Source: Candidatus Latescibacterota bacterium (GTDB taxonomy: Bacteria; Latescibacterota; MVCY01). From it: a stretch of DNA of 14,339 nucleotides. This document shows, in pieces, positions 6,296-12,732 of this stretch. How positions within the stretch are numbered: position 1 is the stretch's first letter; every line of letters starts with the position of its first letter. The notes below the pieces were generated by a model. The model had not been told where the DNA came from. It worked only from the letters and a program-made list of their open reading frames with translations, and did no database searches. Position numbers and translations under genes: made by a program. The DNA lies in contig DAOVDP010000015.1 of the NCBI GenBank assembly GCA_030669445.1, forward strand, positions 1 through 14,339, in the 5' to 3' direction.

Positions 6296-7681
6296 TCATT
6301 CAATGGCGGAAGTCTCTTCTCCGGGCTGAAATACTACATAGCCAGAGTCTACCGGGGAATTTAGCATTGTCAGACGCTCTTCTTTTGTCTGACTGAACTG
6401 GCTGAGATATCTGTGCTCTACCGATGTGGCAGAGGGGAGTTTCATCTTTAAGAAGTTTATTTTTTTTCCGCTCTTGCTTATGGCGAAATAGAGGTGAGGT
6501 CCGGTGGACATACCGGTGGAGCCCACATAAGCAATAACATCTCCTTGCCGGACTTTCACCCCCTGTTTGATTCCCCTTGCAAAACGGGACAGGTGACAAT
6601 AGGTGCTGGTGTAGCCGCTGGAATGGCGAAGTTGGAGAAAGTTCCCCCCATCACGGGTCCATCCCTTTTTGGTCACCACTCCGTCACCGATGGCGGACAC
6701 AGGTGTACCTATGGGTGCGGCGTAGTCGATTCCTAAATGTGGTCGCCATACCCGCAAGATAGGGTGCAGTCGCCGATGAGAGAAGTGGGAACTGATGCGG
6801 CGGTATTTCAACGGAGCCCGCAGAAACGCCTTGCGCAAGGACTTTCCCTCGGGGGTGTAGTAGTCACAGTGTCCAGAAGGATCGCAGAAGAAGATGGCGG
6901 TGTGCTCTCCGGTCAATCTGCCCCTATATTGAGCAGCCAATATCCGTTTGGGCCGTTTAGCATTATCTCTGTACTCCTCTTCCACTGCCAGTTTGAACTG
7001 GTCCTCTGGGCGGGGTTCGGTGAGAAAGTCGATCTGCCAGGCGAAGATGTCGGCCAACTGCATCGCCACCTCAGCTGAATGACCGAGTCTCAACAGCGAT
7101 TGGTAGAGTGAGCTGTTAATTTCCCCTTCTATCTTCACCACCCTGGTCTGGATCTTCTCCTTGAGCGCCTCTAAGCTGCCCCCAGGGGATAAGCGAATGG
7201 AGTAGAGATCAATTGCATTGGGACGGTAACTGAAATTGACGATCCTGTTCTGATTGTCCAGTGCCAGTTGGTAGCTGCTTCCCGGTGGGCACTTTCGGAG
7301 ATCGAACAGCGGCTTCAACGCCTGTTGGAGCTTAAAGACCTCTTGAGGAGGAACTCCCTGTCGAACCAGACAATTGTAAAGCGAGCTTCCTCTGGGGAGA
7401 GCTCCCGTCAGCCGCGTAAGGGATTGATCCTGGGGGTAGTCTTCCTTGGCAGTCGGGGGGGCAATAGATGGTATTTGCTCGGGTTGATCAACTACCTGAG
7501 GAGCATCAGTGATTCTTAGGCTGTTTCGACCAGCGAACCATCCTGCCATCAGACCTAACGTCAGTACACCCAATACTATCCCCCAAGAGGGGATATATCT
7601 CAGAAACTCTCTATAGTTTGCCCTATCTTCAGATGGTTGCTGCCTTCGTTCTTCATTATCTATTCTCGGGGTTAGATCCAT
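6296..7681 (-). CDS. M23 family peptidoglycan metalloendopeptidase, membrane-anchored
   Basis: A 461-residue protein. A short cytoplasmic N-terminus is followed by one membrane segment at about 34-50, a proline-rich linker (about 58-85), a Csd3/MepM-like N-terminal region at about 88-285 (LTGALPRGSSLYNCLVRQGV; LADIFAWQIDFLTEPRPEDQFKL), and a LytM/M23 catalytic domain at about 290-412. Zinc-site residues H315 and D319 (RPHLGIDYAAP) and the catalytic H363 (YCHLS) are present. The HxH motif reads H396-L-Y398, so the position usually occupied by the third zinc-binding histidine is tyrosine. It should cleave or bind peptide cross-bridges in the periplasm. The start is the ATG at 7681 with AAAGGAGGT (7685-7693) just upstream. 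It sits between livF and paaK with no obvious metabolic link to either. A 49-residue tail after the catalytic domain has no recognised motif. Confidence 0.92.
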   Translation of the reverse strand: MDLTPRIDNEERRQQPSEDRANYREFLRYIPSWGIVLGVLTLGLMAGWFAGRNSLRITDAPQVVDQPEQIPSIAPPTAKEDYPQDQSLTRLTGALPRGSSLYNCLVRQGVPPQEVFKLQQALKPLFDLRKCPPGSSYQLALDNQNRIVNFSYRPNAIDLYSIRLSPGGSLEALKEKIQTRVVKIEGEINSSLYQSLLRLGHSAEVAMQLADIFAWQIDFLTEPRPEDQFKLAVEEEYRDNAKRPKRILAAQYRGRLTGEHTAIFFCDPSGHCDYYTPEGKSLRKAFLRAPLKYRRISSHFSHRRLHPILRVWRPHLGIDYAAPIGTPVSAIGDGVVTKKGWTRDGGNFLQLRHSSGYTSTYCHLSRFARGIKQGVKVRQGDVIAYVGSTGMSTGPHLYFAISKSGKKINFLKMKLPSATSVEHRYLSQFSQTKEERLTMLNSPVDSGYVVFQPGEETSAIE

Positions 7682-7739
7682 ACCACCTCCTTTGCGAGCT
7701 TGATCTATGAGAGGGACTCGCTTAACTGGTTAATGGGTG

Positions 7740-7770
7740 CGTAGAGACGACCCGTCGGGTCGTCTCTACG
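7740..7770. repeat. REP-like perfect palindrome, 14-bp stem with 3-nt loop
   Basis: Arms 7740-7753 and 7757-7770 are exact reverse complements around GTC. The ends read CGTAGAGAC and GTCTCTACG. It lies in the 119-bp gap between livF and the M23 gene. Without a following U-run it is not a standard intrinsic terminator, although it could still halt or protect the liv transcript. The outer bases resemble those of the palindrome at 12693-12721. Confidence 0.7.
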
Positions 7771-7800
7771 ATATTATCTCCTTCGCCATTCAACGACCCC

Positions 7801-8538
7801 TCACTCTTCCAGGAACCCTTTTCTCCCTTTGCCTAAGTAGGCCCGTTTCACCTCTCGATTCTGCAGTAGCTCCGCAGTCTCTCCTTCGAGGATGATCTTA
7901 CCGGTTTCCAGGACATAACCTCTATCGGCCAGAGAAAGGGCCATTTTGGCATTCTGCTCTACCAAGAGGATAGTAGTGCCTGATTCTCTCAGGTCTCGAA
8001 TAAATTGGAAGATCTCTTTGGCCACAATAGGGGCCAGTCCCATTGAAGGTTCATCCAAAAGAAGCAGTTTCGGTTTTGACATCAGGGCTCTGCTTATGAC
8101 CAGCATCTGCTGCTCGCCTCCGCTGAGAGTCCCGGCTGGTTGAGCTCTTCTCTCTTGCAGCACGGGGAAAAGCTCAAAAATCCGTTCTATTTCCTGGGTA
8201 ATCTGCCGGCGTCCTTCTTTGTGGAATCGCTGGTAAGCACCCAATTCCAAATTTTCCAACACCGTCAGAGGGGCAAATATCTGTCTGCCCTCTGCTGCCT
8301 GCGATATCCCCAGCGCCACGATCTCTTCTGGCGAACGCCCTACCAAAGAGACACCATCCAGACTGATTTCCCCTTTTACCAAGAGCACAAGTCCAGAAAT
8401 AGCGCGGAGTAAGGTGGATTTACCCGCCCCGTTGGCCCCTATTAGACAGACGATCTCTTCTGGTAGGATGTGCAGAGAGACCCCTTTTAGGGCCTGAATG
8501 GCTCCGTAATAAGCCTCCAGATTCCGGATGGTAAGCAT
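7801..8538 (-). CDS. livF: Branched-chain amino acid ABC transporter, ATP-binding protein LivF
   Basis: A 245-residue ABC ATPase, one of the two nucleotide-binding subunits that drive amino-acid import from the cytoplasmic face. It shows Walker A GANGAGKST at 34-42, the LivF-type AAEGRQIFAPLTVLENL segment at 81-97, the signature LSGGEQQ at 138-144, Walker B with the D-loop LLLLDEPSMGLAP at 158-170, and a LLVEQN switch region where LivF proteins carry Q rather than H. The wording GRQIFAPLTV together with MGLAPIV separates LivF from LivG. The ATG at 8536-8538 shares its last base with the livG TAA stop (8538-8540), so translation is coupled. It is the last liv gene, followed by a palindrome and then the M23 gene. 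Confidence 0.96.
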   Translation of the reverse strand: MLTIRNLEAYYGAIQALKGVSLHILPEEIVCLIGANGAGKSTLLRAISGLVLLVKGEISLDGVSLVGRSPEEIVALGISQAAEGRQIFAPLTVLENLELGAYQRFHKEGRRQITQEIERIFELFPVLQERRAQPAGTLSGGEQQMLVISRALMSKPKLLLLDEPSMGLAPIVAKEIFQFIRDLRESGTTILLVEQNAKMALSLADRGYVLETGKIILEGETAELLQNREVKRAYLGKGRKGFLEE

Positions 8539-9311
8539 TATCTTTCCTTGAAGTCCTCTCCTAAGTAGGCTTTAATGACCTCTTGGTTATCTTGAATCTC
8601 CTCTGGTTTGTCTTCAGCGATCTTCTTTCCATAATTCACCACCAGAATCTTATCGGAGATATCCATCACCAGTTCCATATCGTGTTCCACCAACAGGATG
8701 GTCGTCCCTTTTTCACGGATCTTCAAGATCAAATCCGCCAGGACAGTGGCCTCGTGTGAGTTTAGTCCGGCAGCAGGCTCATCGAGCAAAAGCAGTTTGG
8801 GGTCTGTGGCCCATGCCCTGGCAAGCTCCAAAACCCTCTGCTGTCCAAAAGGAAGTTTCGAGGCTAACTCCTGGGCGCTGGAGGAGAGCCCAACAAAGGC
8901 AAGCCGTTCCATGGCATCATCACGGATAGCCTTCTCCTCAGCTATTGACTTGGGTAGATGGAACAACGCACTTAACAGACCGGAGAATGTCCTCGGGTGG
9001 CGACCGACCATTACATTTTCCAAAACAGACATATTATCGAACAATTCGACATTCTGGAAAGTTCTGGAAATACCCTGAGATGCTATCTCGTACGGCTTCA
9101 ACCCGTTAATTTTTCGCCCCTTTAATCTTATTTCTCCTGCCGTGGGAGGATCGACACCTGTAATAGCATTAAAGATAGTAGTCTTGCCTGCACCGTTGGG
9201 CCCGATGATGGCTTTGATTTCCCCCGTTTCTACCTTGAGACTGACATCCGAAACAGCGACAAGCCCACCAAATCTCTTTGTCAGATTAATAGTTTCTAAG
9301 ATAGGTTCCAT
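8538..9311 (-). CDS. livG: Branched-chain amino acid ABC transporter, ATP-binding protein LivG
   Basis: A 257-residue ABC ATPase that pairs with LivF. Walker A is GPNGAGKTT at 37-45, the Q-loop is in RTFQNVELFDNMSVLENVMVG at 83-103 (typical of LivG), the signature is LPFGQQR at 153-159, Walker B is LLLLDEPAAGLN at 173-184, and the switch histidine is H210 in LLVEHD. The signature begins LPFG where most members have LSYG, a mild change. The start is the ATG at 9311 with AGGAAG about 7-8 nt upstream (9316-9321). It lies 47 bp after livM and overlaps livF by one base. Members of this family serve leucine, isoleucine and valine, but related systems import aromatic acids, amides or urea. Confidence 0.96.
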   Translation of the reverse strand: MEPILETINLTKRFGGLVAVSDVSLKVETGEIKAIIGPNGAGKTTIFNAITGVDPPTAGEIRLKGRKINGLKPYEIASQGISRTFQNVELFDNMSVLENVMVGRHPRTFSGLLSALFHLPKSIAEEKAIRDDAMERLAFVGLSSSAQELASKLPFGQQRVLELARAWATDPKLLLLDEPAAGLNSHEATVLADLILKIREKGTTILLVEHDMELVMDISDKILVVNYGKKIAEDKPEEIQDNQEVIKAYLGEDFKER

Positions 9312-9358
9312 CGGTATTCTTCCTAAACGGAGACGTAGGGGTTCAACATGTTGAATCC

Positions 9359-10300
9359 TTACGTTTTCCCATGAACAGTTCTCAATTTCTTGACCAGACC
9401 GAACAGGCCTTCAGGCATGAAGATCATGATCAGAAGCAGGGTTGATCCGTATATCAATATATCATAATCCTTAAAGCCTCGCAGAAACTCCGGCAGAAGG
9501 GTTAGCAATACCGTCCCCAAAAGCGCACCCCATACATTGGCCATCCCTCCCACAACCACCATAGTCACCAATAGGATTGAGAACTCCAAATCAAAAGAGC
9601 CGGGACTGATGAAGGTCACGAAATGCGCGTAGAGACTTCCGGCAATGGAGGCGTAGATGGCGCTGAGGACAAAAACCTGAATCTTGTACTTGGAGGTGTT
9701 AACTCCCATAGCATTGGCTGCCAGTTCACTGCTGTGAATGGATCTAAGTGCCCGTCCCACCCGCGAATGGATGAGATTCAAGGAAAACAGAAGCACTATG
9801 ATCACCAGAGCCCAGACAAGGCAATAGCGCGAGAGCTGACTCTCTACAACGAAGTTCCCAAGCGCAATTCTGGGGATTTCACCGAAGCCGGATGGTCCAC
9901 CGGTGAAATCCACGGATGCGTTAAGTGCAACATAGACAATCTGGCCAAAGCCAAGCGTCGCCATCGCCAGATAGTGCCCCTTAAGCCTTAAGGTAGGTAT
10001 CCCAATCAAAAAAGCGATGCAGGCGGTGAGAACGATAGCTGCCAAGAAAGCAGGCAGAGGTGAAAGATGGGCTTTTGTAGTCAGTATTCCAGAGGTATAA
10101 GCGCCTATTGCGAAAAACGCCGCATGCCCCAAAGATATCTGCCCCGCATAGCCCATAAGCAAACTCAGACCTATGCTAATCAGGCTGTAGATGCCCATAA
10201 AGACCATAATGCCGAGGTAGTACGGATTTCTCATCACCATCGGCAATGCCACCAGGCCGAGCATCAAAATCCCCAGTGAAATCTGATTTTTCCTGCCCAT
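9359..10300 (-). CDS. livM: Branched-chain amino acid ABC transporter, permease LivM
   Basis: A 313-residue inner-membrane permease with about 8-10 hydrophobic segments. Family words are MGYAGQISLGHAAFFAIGAYTSGIL at 49-73, IPTLRLKGHYLAMATLGFGQI at 101-121, TGGPSGFGEIP at 133-143, and the cytoplasmic coupling region GRALRSIHSSELAANAMGVN at 182-201 that contacts the ATPases. With LivH it forms the membrane channel. The start is the ATG at 10300; the ribosome-binding site before it is weak. It lies 44 bp after livH, consistent with one transcript. Length is normal for a LivM without N-terminal extension. Confidence 0.95.
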   Translation of the reverse strand: MGRKNQISLGILMLGLVALPMVMRNPYYLGIMVFMGIYSLISIGLSLLMGYAGQISLGHAAFFAIGAYTSGILTTKAHLSPLPAFLAAIVLTACIAFLIGIPTLRLKGHYLAMATLGFGQIVYVALNASVDFTGGPSGFGEIPRIALGNFVVESQLSRYCLVWALVIIVLLFSLNLIHSRVGRALRSIHSSELAANAMGVNTSKYKIQVFVLSAIYASIAGSLYAHFVTFISPGSFDLEFSILLVTMVVVGGMANVWGALLGTVLLTLLPEFLRGFKDYDILIYGSTLLLIMIFMPEGLFGLVKKLRTVHGKT

Positions 10301-10344
10301 AAGCTATAGTGCAATCAGCTCTCTTGTGTTTATTCCATTTGCGA

Positions 10345-11235
10345 TTAGAACTTCTTCAGCTTGCTGACCTGAGCGCTTCCGAAGAGGCCGCTGGGTTTTA
10401 TGAATAACACCATCAACAAGACGACCAAACCAACTGCATCCTTGTAGTGTGAGGATATTAGTCCAGCACAAAGGGATTCAACTATGCCGATGAGAAATCC
10501 GGCAACCACAGCTCCCATGGGATTACCCAGTCCGCCCAATACCGCAGCCCCAAAGCCCTTCAGACCTAATATAGCGCCTCTCTCATAGTCCATCAGAGAG
10601 ATTGGAGTAATGATTATCCCTGCAATCGCACCGATGGCTGCGCTCAGAGCAAAGGAGAGAAGGACGATTCTTTTGACATTAATCCCTACTAAACTTGCCG
10701 CAGGCCGATTGGCAGCACAGGCCCTCATAGCCTTCCCGACAATAGTAAATCTAAAAAAAAGCGCCAAAAGGAGGACAACCATCCCGATGATTCCCAGAAT
10801 CCAGACGGTTTGGGGAAGGATCGTAGCTTCCAATAATAGGATAGGCTTCTCGGTGGAGAAATGCGGCAGGCTAAAGGTCTCCTTACCCCAGGCGAACATA
10901 GCGCCGCCCTTAAGCAATATAGACCCAGCGATGGTGATGATAATTAAGCTGAGGACGGAGGGCATTTTCAGAGGATGGATACATAGTCTTTCGAAGGCCA
11001 TGCCGATCAGCGTCACCGCCAGCACGGCGATAGGGAAAGCGACCCACATCGGCAAGTTCAAAGGCCCCACAAGTGACACCATAAACATCCCGCCCAGCAT
11101 GACGAACTCACCCTGGGCGAAGTTGATGATACTGGTTGAATTATAGATAATATTGAACCCAAGTGCGACCATGGCATAGATGCTGCCAATGGTGACACCG
11201 CTGAGTATAAGTTGAAGTATTATGCTGGTGCTCAT
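10345..11235 (-). CDS. livH: Branched-chain amino acid ABC transporter, permease LivH
   Basis: A 296-residue inner-membrane permease partnered with LivM. It begins MSTSIILQLILSGVTIG, the normal start of the family, followed by SIYAMVALGFNIIYNSTSIINFAQGEFVMLGG. The coupling region GKAMRACAANRPAASLVGIN and the conserved GFGAAVLGGLGNPMGAVVAGFLIGI segment are present. I use the ATG at 11235, which has only a short AGGA close upstream; reading on to 11298 would add 21 residues encoded partly by a dispersed repeat and is unlikely. The 226 bp between livK and this gene are filled with palindromes, unusual inside a transporter operon and possibly important for subunit stoichiometry. Confidence 0.94.
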   Translation of the reverse strand: MSTSIILQLILSGVTIGSIYAMVALGFNIIYNSTSIINFAQGEFVMLGGMFMVSLVGPLNLPMWVAFPIAVLAVTLIGMAFERLCIHPLKMPSVLSLIIITIAGSILLKGGAMFAWGKETFSLPHFSTEKPILLLEATILPQTVWILGIIGMVVLLLALFFRFTIVGKAMRACAANRPAASLVGINVKRIVLLSFALSAAIGAIAGIIITPISLMDYERGAILGLKGFGAAVLGGLGNPMGAVVAGFLIGIVESLCAGLISSHYKDAVGLVVLLMVLFIKPSGLFGSAQVSKLKKF

Positions 11236-11272
11236 TTCCTGTGATTCAATAGCATAGGAATTTCCCATTATT

Positions 11273-11343
11273 GGACGCAGATAAACGCAGATTGTCAAGA
11301 TTATAAATATTATTTTCTGCGGTTATCGGCGAAAATCTGCGTC
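11273..11343. repeat. Dispersed-type inverted repeat in front of livH
   Basis: GGACGCAGAT at 11273-11282 and ATCTGCGTCC at 11334-11343 are exact complements, and partial matching continues inward (AAACGCAGATT against AATCTGCG/GGCGAAAA). The ATCTGCGT wording recurs within the element. The 71-bp unit resembles a repeat type often seen between genes in environmental genomes. On the minus strand it also contains a perfect TTGACA hexamer at 11293-11298, but no good -10 follows at 16-18 nt. Confidence 0.55.
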
Positions 11344-11362
11344 CTGACCAATTCAAGAATTA

Positions 11363-11408
11363 GGGCTAAGCCGATCATCCGATTAATCCGATGGCAGTGG
11401 CTTAGCCC
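11363..11408. repeat. Palindrome between livK and livH, 10-bp stem
   Basis: GGGCTAAGCC at 11363-11372 and GGCTTAGCCC at 11399-11408 are exact complements around a 26-nt centre that contains a short direct repeat (ATCCGATTA then ATCCGAT). No U-run follows on the minus strand. Confidence 0.55.
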
Positions 11409-11409
11409 C

Positions 11410-11440
11410 GCCCCGTGGGCAGCTTTACACCCTACGGGGC
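11410..11440. repeat. Palindrome just after livK, 7-bp GC stem extended by GGG/CCC
   Basis: GCCCCGT at 11410-11416 pairs with ACGGGGC at 11434-11440, and an inner GGG/CCC pair extends it past a one-base bulge. It abuts the previous palindrome and begins 21 nt after the livK stop on the minus strand, where a 3' stabilising hairpin for livK mRNA would be expected. There is no U-run. Confidence 0.5.
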
Positions 11441-11461
11441 CCGTCGTTGAACAGCTCTCGT

Positions 11462-12622
11462 CTATTCCGTCAAGGTGAAATTGCCTTCTTTAACGGTCAA
11501 CATCTCGAAGGCCTCTTTGGTAAGGCCACTATGATCCTCTGGAGAGAAGTTGAAGATGCCGCCTGTCCCGACAAAGCCCTTTATGTTCTCCAACTCGTCT
11601 CTGATCTTTGCCCTGTCTGGCCCCGCTTGCTGCAACGCCACAATCACCAGTTTCAGCGCATCATAGGCATGTCCGCCGAATGTGCTGACTGGCTCCCGAT
11701 ATTTCTCTTCATAGGCCTTTTTATATTCGGTCAGCACCGTCTTCTGGGGGTGATCCTCAGGAAGTACATCTGCTACCAGGAGCCTTCCTGCGGGGAAGAT
11801 GATGCCCTCGCCTGCCTCGCCAGCCGCCGCAGCATACTTGATGTTGCCAAACCCGTGACTCTGATAAAGCGGGATTGTCATCCCTAATTGCCTCATATTC
11901 TTAGGAACAATCGACTGAGCGGGCACGATGGACCAGTTGACGATGGCCTGAGCATTCGTCCCCTTGATTTTTATCAACTGGGGGGTCATATCGGTATCCC
12001 CCGGTCCGTATGTCTCATCCGCCACGATGGTGATCTCCATCTTCTCGGCGTACTTCTTGAGCTGCTTTCTTCCCTGATCCCCAAAACCCGTGGTCCCGGT
12101 GATGATGGCGATCTTCGCTATCTCTTTATCCTGCATATGCTCGTAGATTCGGATGACTGCGTCGGTGTCCTTCTGAGGGGTCTTGAACACCCAGTGTCGC
12201 TCGGCAACAGGTGAAACAATTGCTTCGGCAGCCGCACAGGAAACAAGAGGCACCTCGGCCTTTTCGACAATAGGGACGATTGCCATCGTGGTTCCGCTTC
12301 TGGACGGACCGATAATAGCCAGTACCTTGTCCTTCTCGATCAGCTTATTGACCGCATTGACCGTCTTAGTTTCATCCCCCACCGTGTCCTCGATGATCAG
12401 ATCTAAGAGATGACCATTTATGCCGCCGGCCGCATTAATCTCTTCTTTGATCATCTCAGCCGTTTTTTTCTCCGGCTCCCCCAGCCACGAAGCGGACCCG
12501 GTTATGGCAAAGATAGCCCCTACCTTATAAGTTTTTTTCTCCTTAGCGCAACCAGAGATTAGCATAAGGAGGAGCATTGATAGGCAGAACAGTCCCATCC
12601 ACTTGCTGTTTAATTTAGACAT
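11462..12622 (-). CDS. livK: Branched-chain amino acid ABC transporter, substrate-binding lipoprotein LivK
   Basis: A 386-residue periplasmic-binding protein of the Leu/Ile/Val (type I) family. I start at the ATG at 12622 because AAGGAGGG (12626-12633) precedes it; the longer ORF to 12682 would be read through a hairpin. The N-terminus is a lipoprotein signal with lipobox LISG-C25. The mature protein opens YKVGAIFAITGSASWLGEPEKKTAEMIKEEINAAGGINGH, then DTVGDETKTVNAVNKLI, IGPSRSGTTMA, and a second lobe with TGTTGFGDQGRKQLKKYAEK and GHAYDALKLV, all normal for the family. The lipid anchor suits a Gram-positive or a Gram-negative that tethers its binding proteins. Ligand specificity cannot be read directly; the neighbouring PaaK homologue makes aromatic or branched-chain amino acids plausible. 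It lies 110 bp after the outer-membrane-protein gene. Confidence 0.95.
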   Translation of the reverse strand: MSKLNSKWMGLFCLSMLLLMLISGCAKEKKTYKVGAIFAITGSASWLGEPEKKTAEMIKEEINAAGGINGHLLDLIIEDTVGDETKTVNAVNKLIEKDKVLAIIGPSRSGTTMAIVPIVEKAEVPLVSCAAAEAIVSPVAERHWVFKTPQKDTDAVIRIYEHMQDKEIAKIAIITGTTGFGDQGRKQLKKYAEKMEITIVADETYGPGDTDMTPQLIKIKGTNAQAIVNWSIVPAQSIVPKNMRQLGMTIPLYQSHGFGNIKYAAAAGEAGEGIIFPAGRLLVADVLPEDHPQKTVLTEYKKAYEEKYREPVSTFGGHAYDALKLVIVALQQAGPDRAKIRDELENIKGFVGTGGIFNFSPEDHSGLTKEAFEMLTVKEGNFTLTE

Positions 12623-12643
12623 TTTCCCTCCTTTTCGTTTTCC

Positions 12644-12680
12644 GCGGGAGGATTGCCGAGGGAAATGGCAGTCCTCCCGC
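12644..12680. repeat. Hairpin in the livK leader, 14-bp stem with one mismatch
   Basis: GCGGGAGGATTGCC at 12644-12657 and GGCAGTCCTCCCGC at 12667-12680 are complementary at 13 of 14 positions around a 9-nt loop. In minus-strand RNA the loop-proximal end is followed 10 nt later by the livK ribosome-binding site. It may block upstream exonuclease decay or reduce read-through from the preceding gene. Confidence 0.6.
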
Positions 12681-12692
12681 AAGGGATTTATC

Positions 12693-12721
12693 GTAGGGAC
12701 AGAACATTGTTCTGTCCCTAC
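12693..12721. repeat. REP-like perfect palindrome, 14-bp stem with 1-nt centre
   Basis: Arms 12693-12706 and 12708-12721 are exact complements. The ends read GTAGGGAC and GTCCCTAC, close to the GTAGAGAC/GTCTCTAC ends of the palindrome at 7740-7770, while the cores differ. It starts 11 nt after the stop of the outer-membrane-protein gene on the minus strand and stands next to the hairpin at 12644-12680. Confidence 0.7.
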
Positions 12722-12732
12722 AATTATGACAT

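Noticed and set aside
6179..6364. A 61-codon + strand frame over the MITE-like element and the end of the M23 gene.
   Set aside because: It is formed by repeat sequence and antisense coding sequence, with no ribosome-binding site or domain.
7740..7770. Intrinsic terminator after livF.
   Set aside because: The stem is perfect but no U-run follows on the minus strand; the shape and shared ends fit a REP-like repeat better.
10610..11146. A 178-codon open frame on the + strand opposite livH.
   Set aside because: It is antisense to conserved livH codons and has no motif; its hydrophobic pattern mirrors the permease gene.
11273..12721. A CRISPR array or tandem repeat array around livK.
   Set aside because: The repeats are palindromes of different sequence and spacing and are not direct copies with regular spacers; no cas gene is present.
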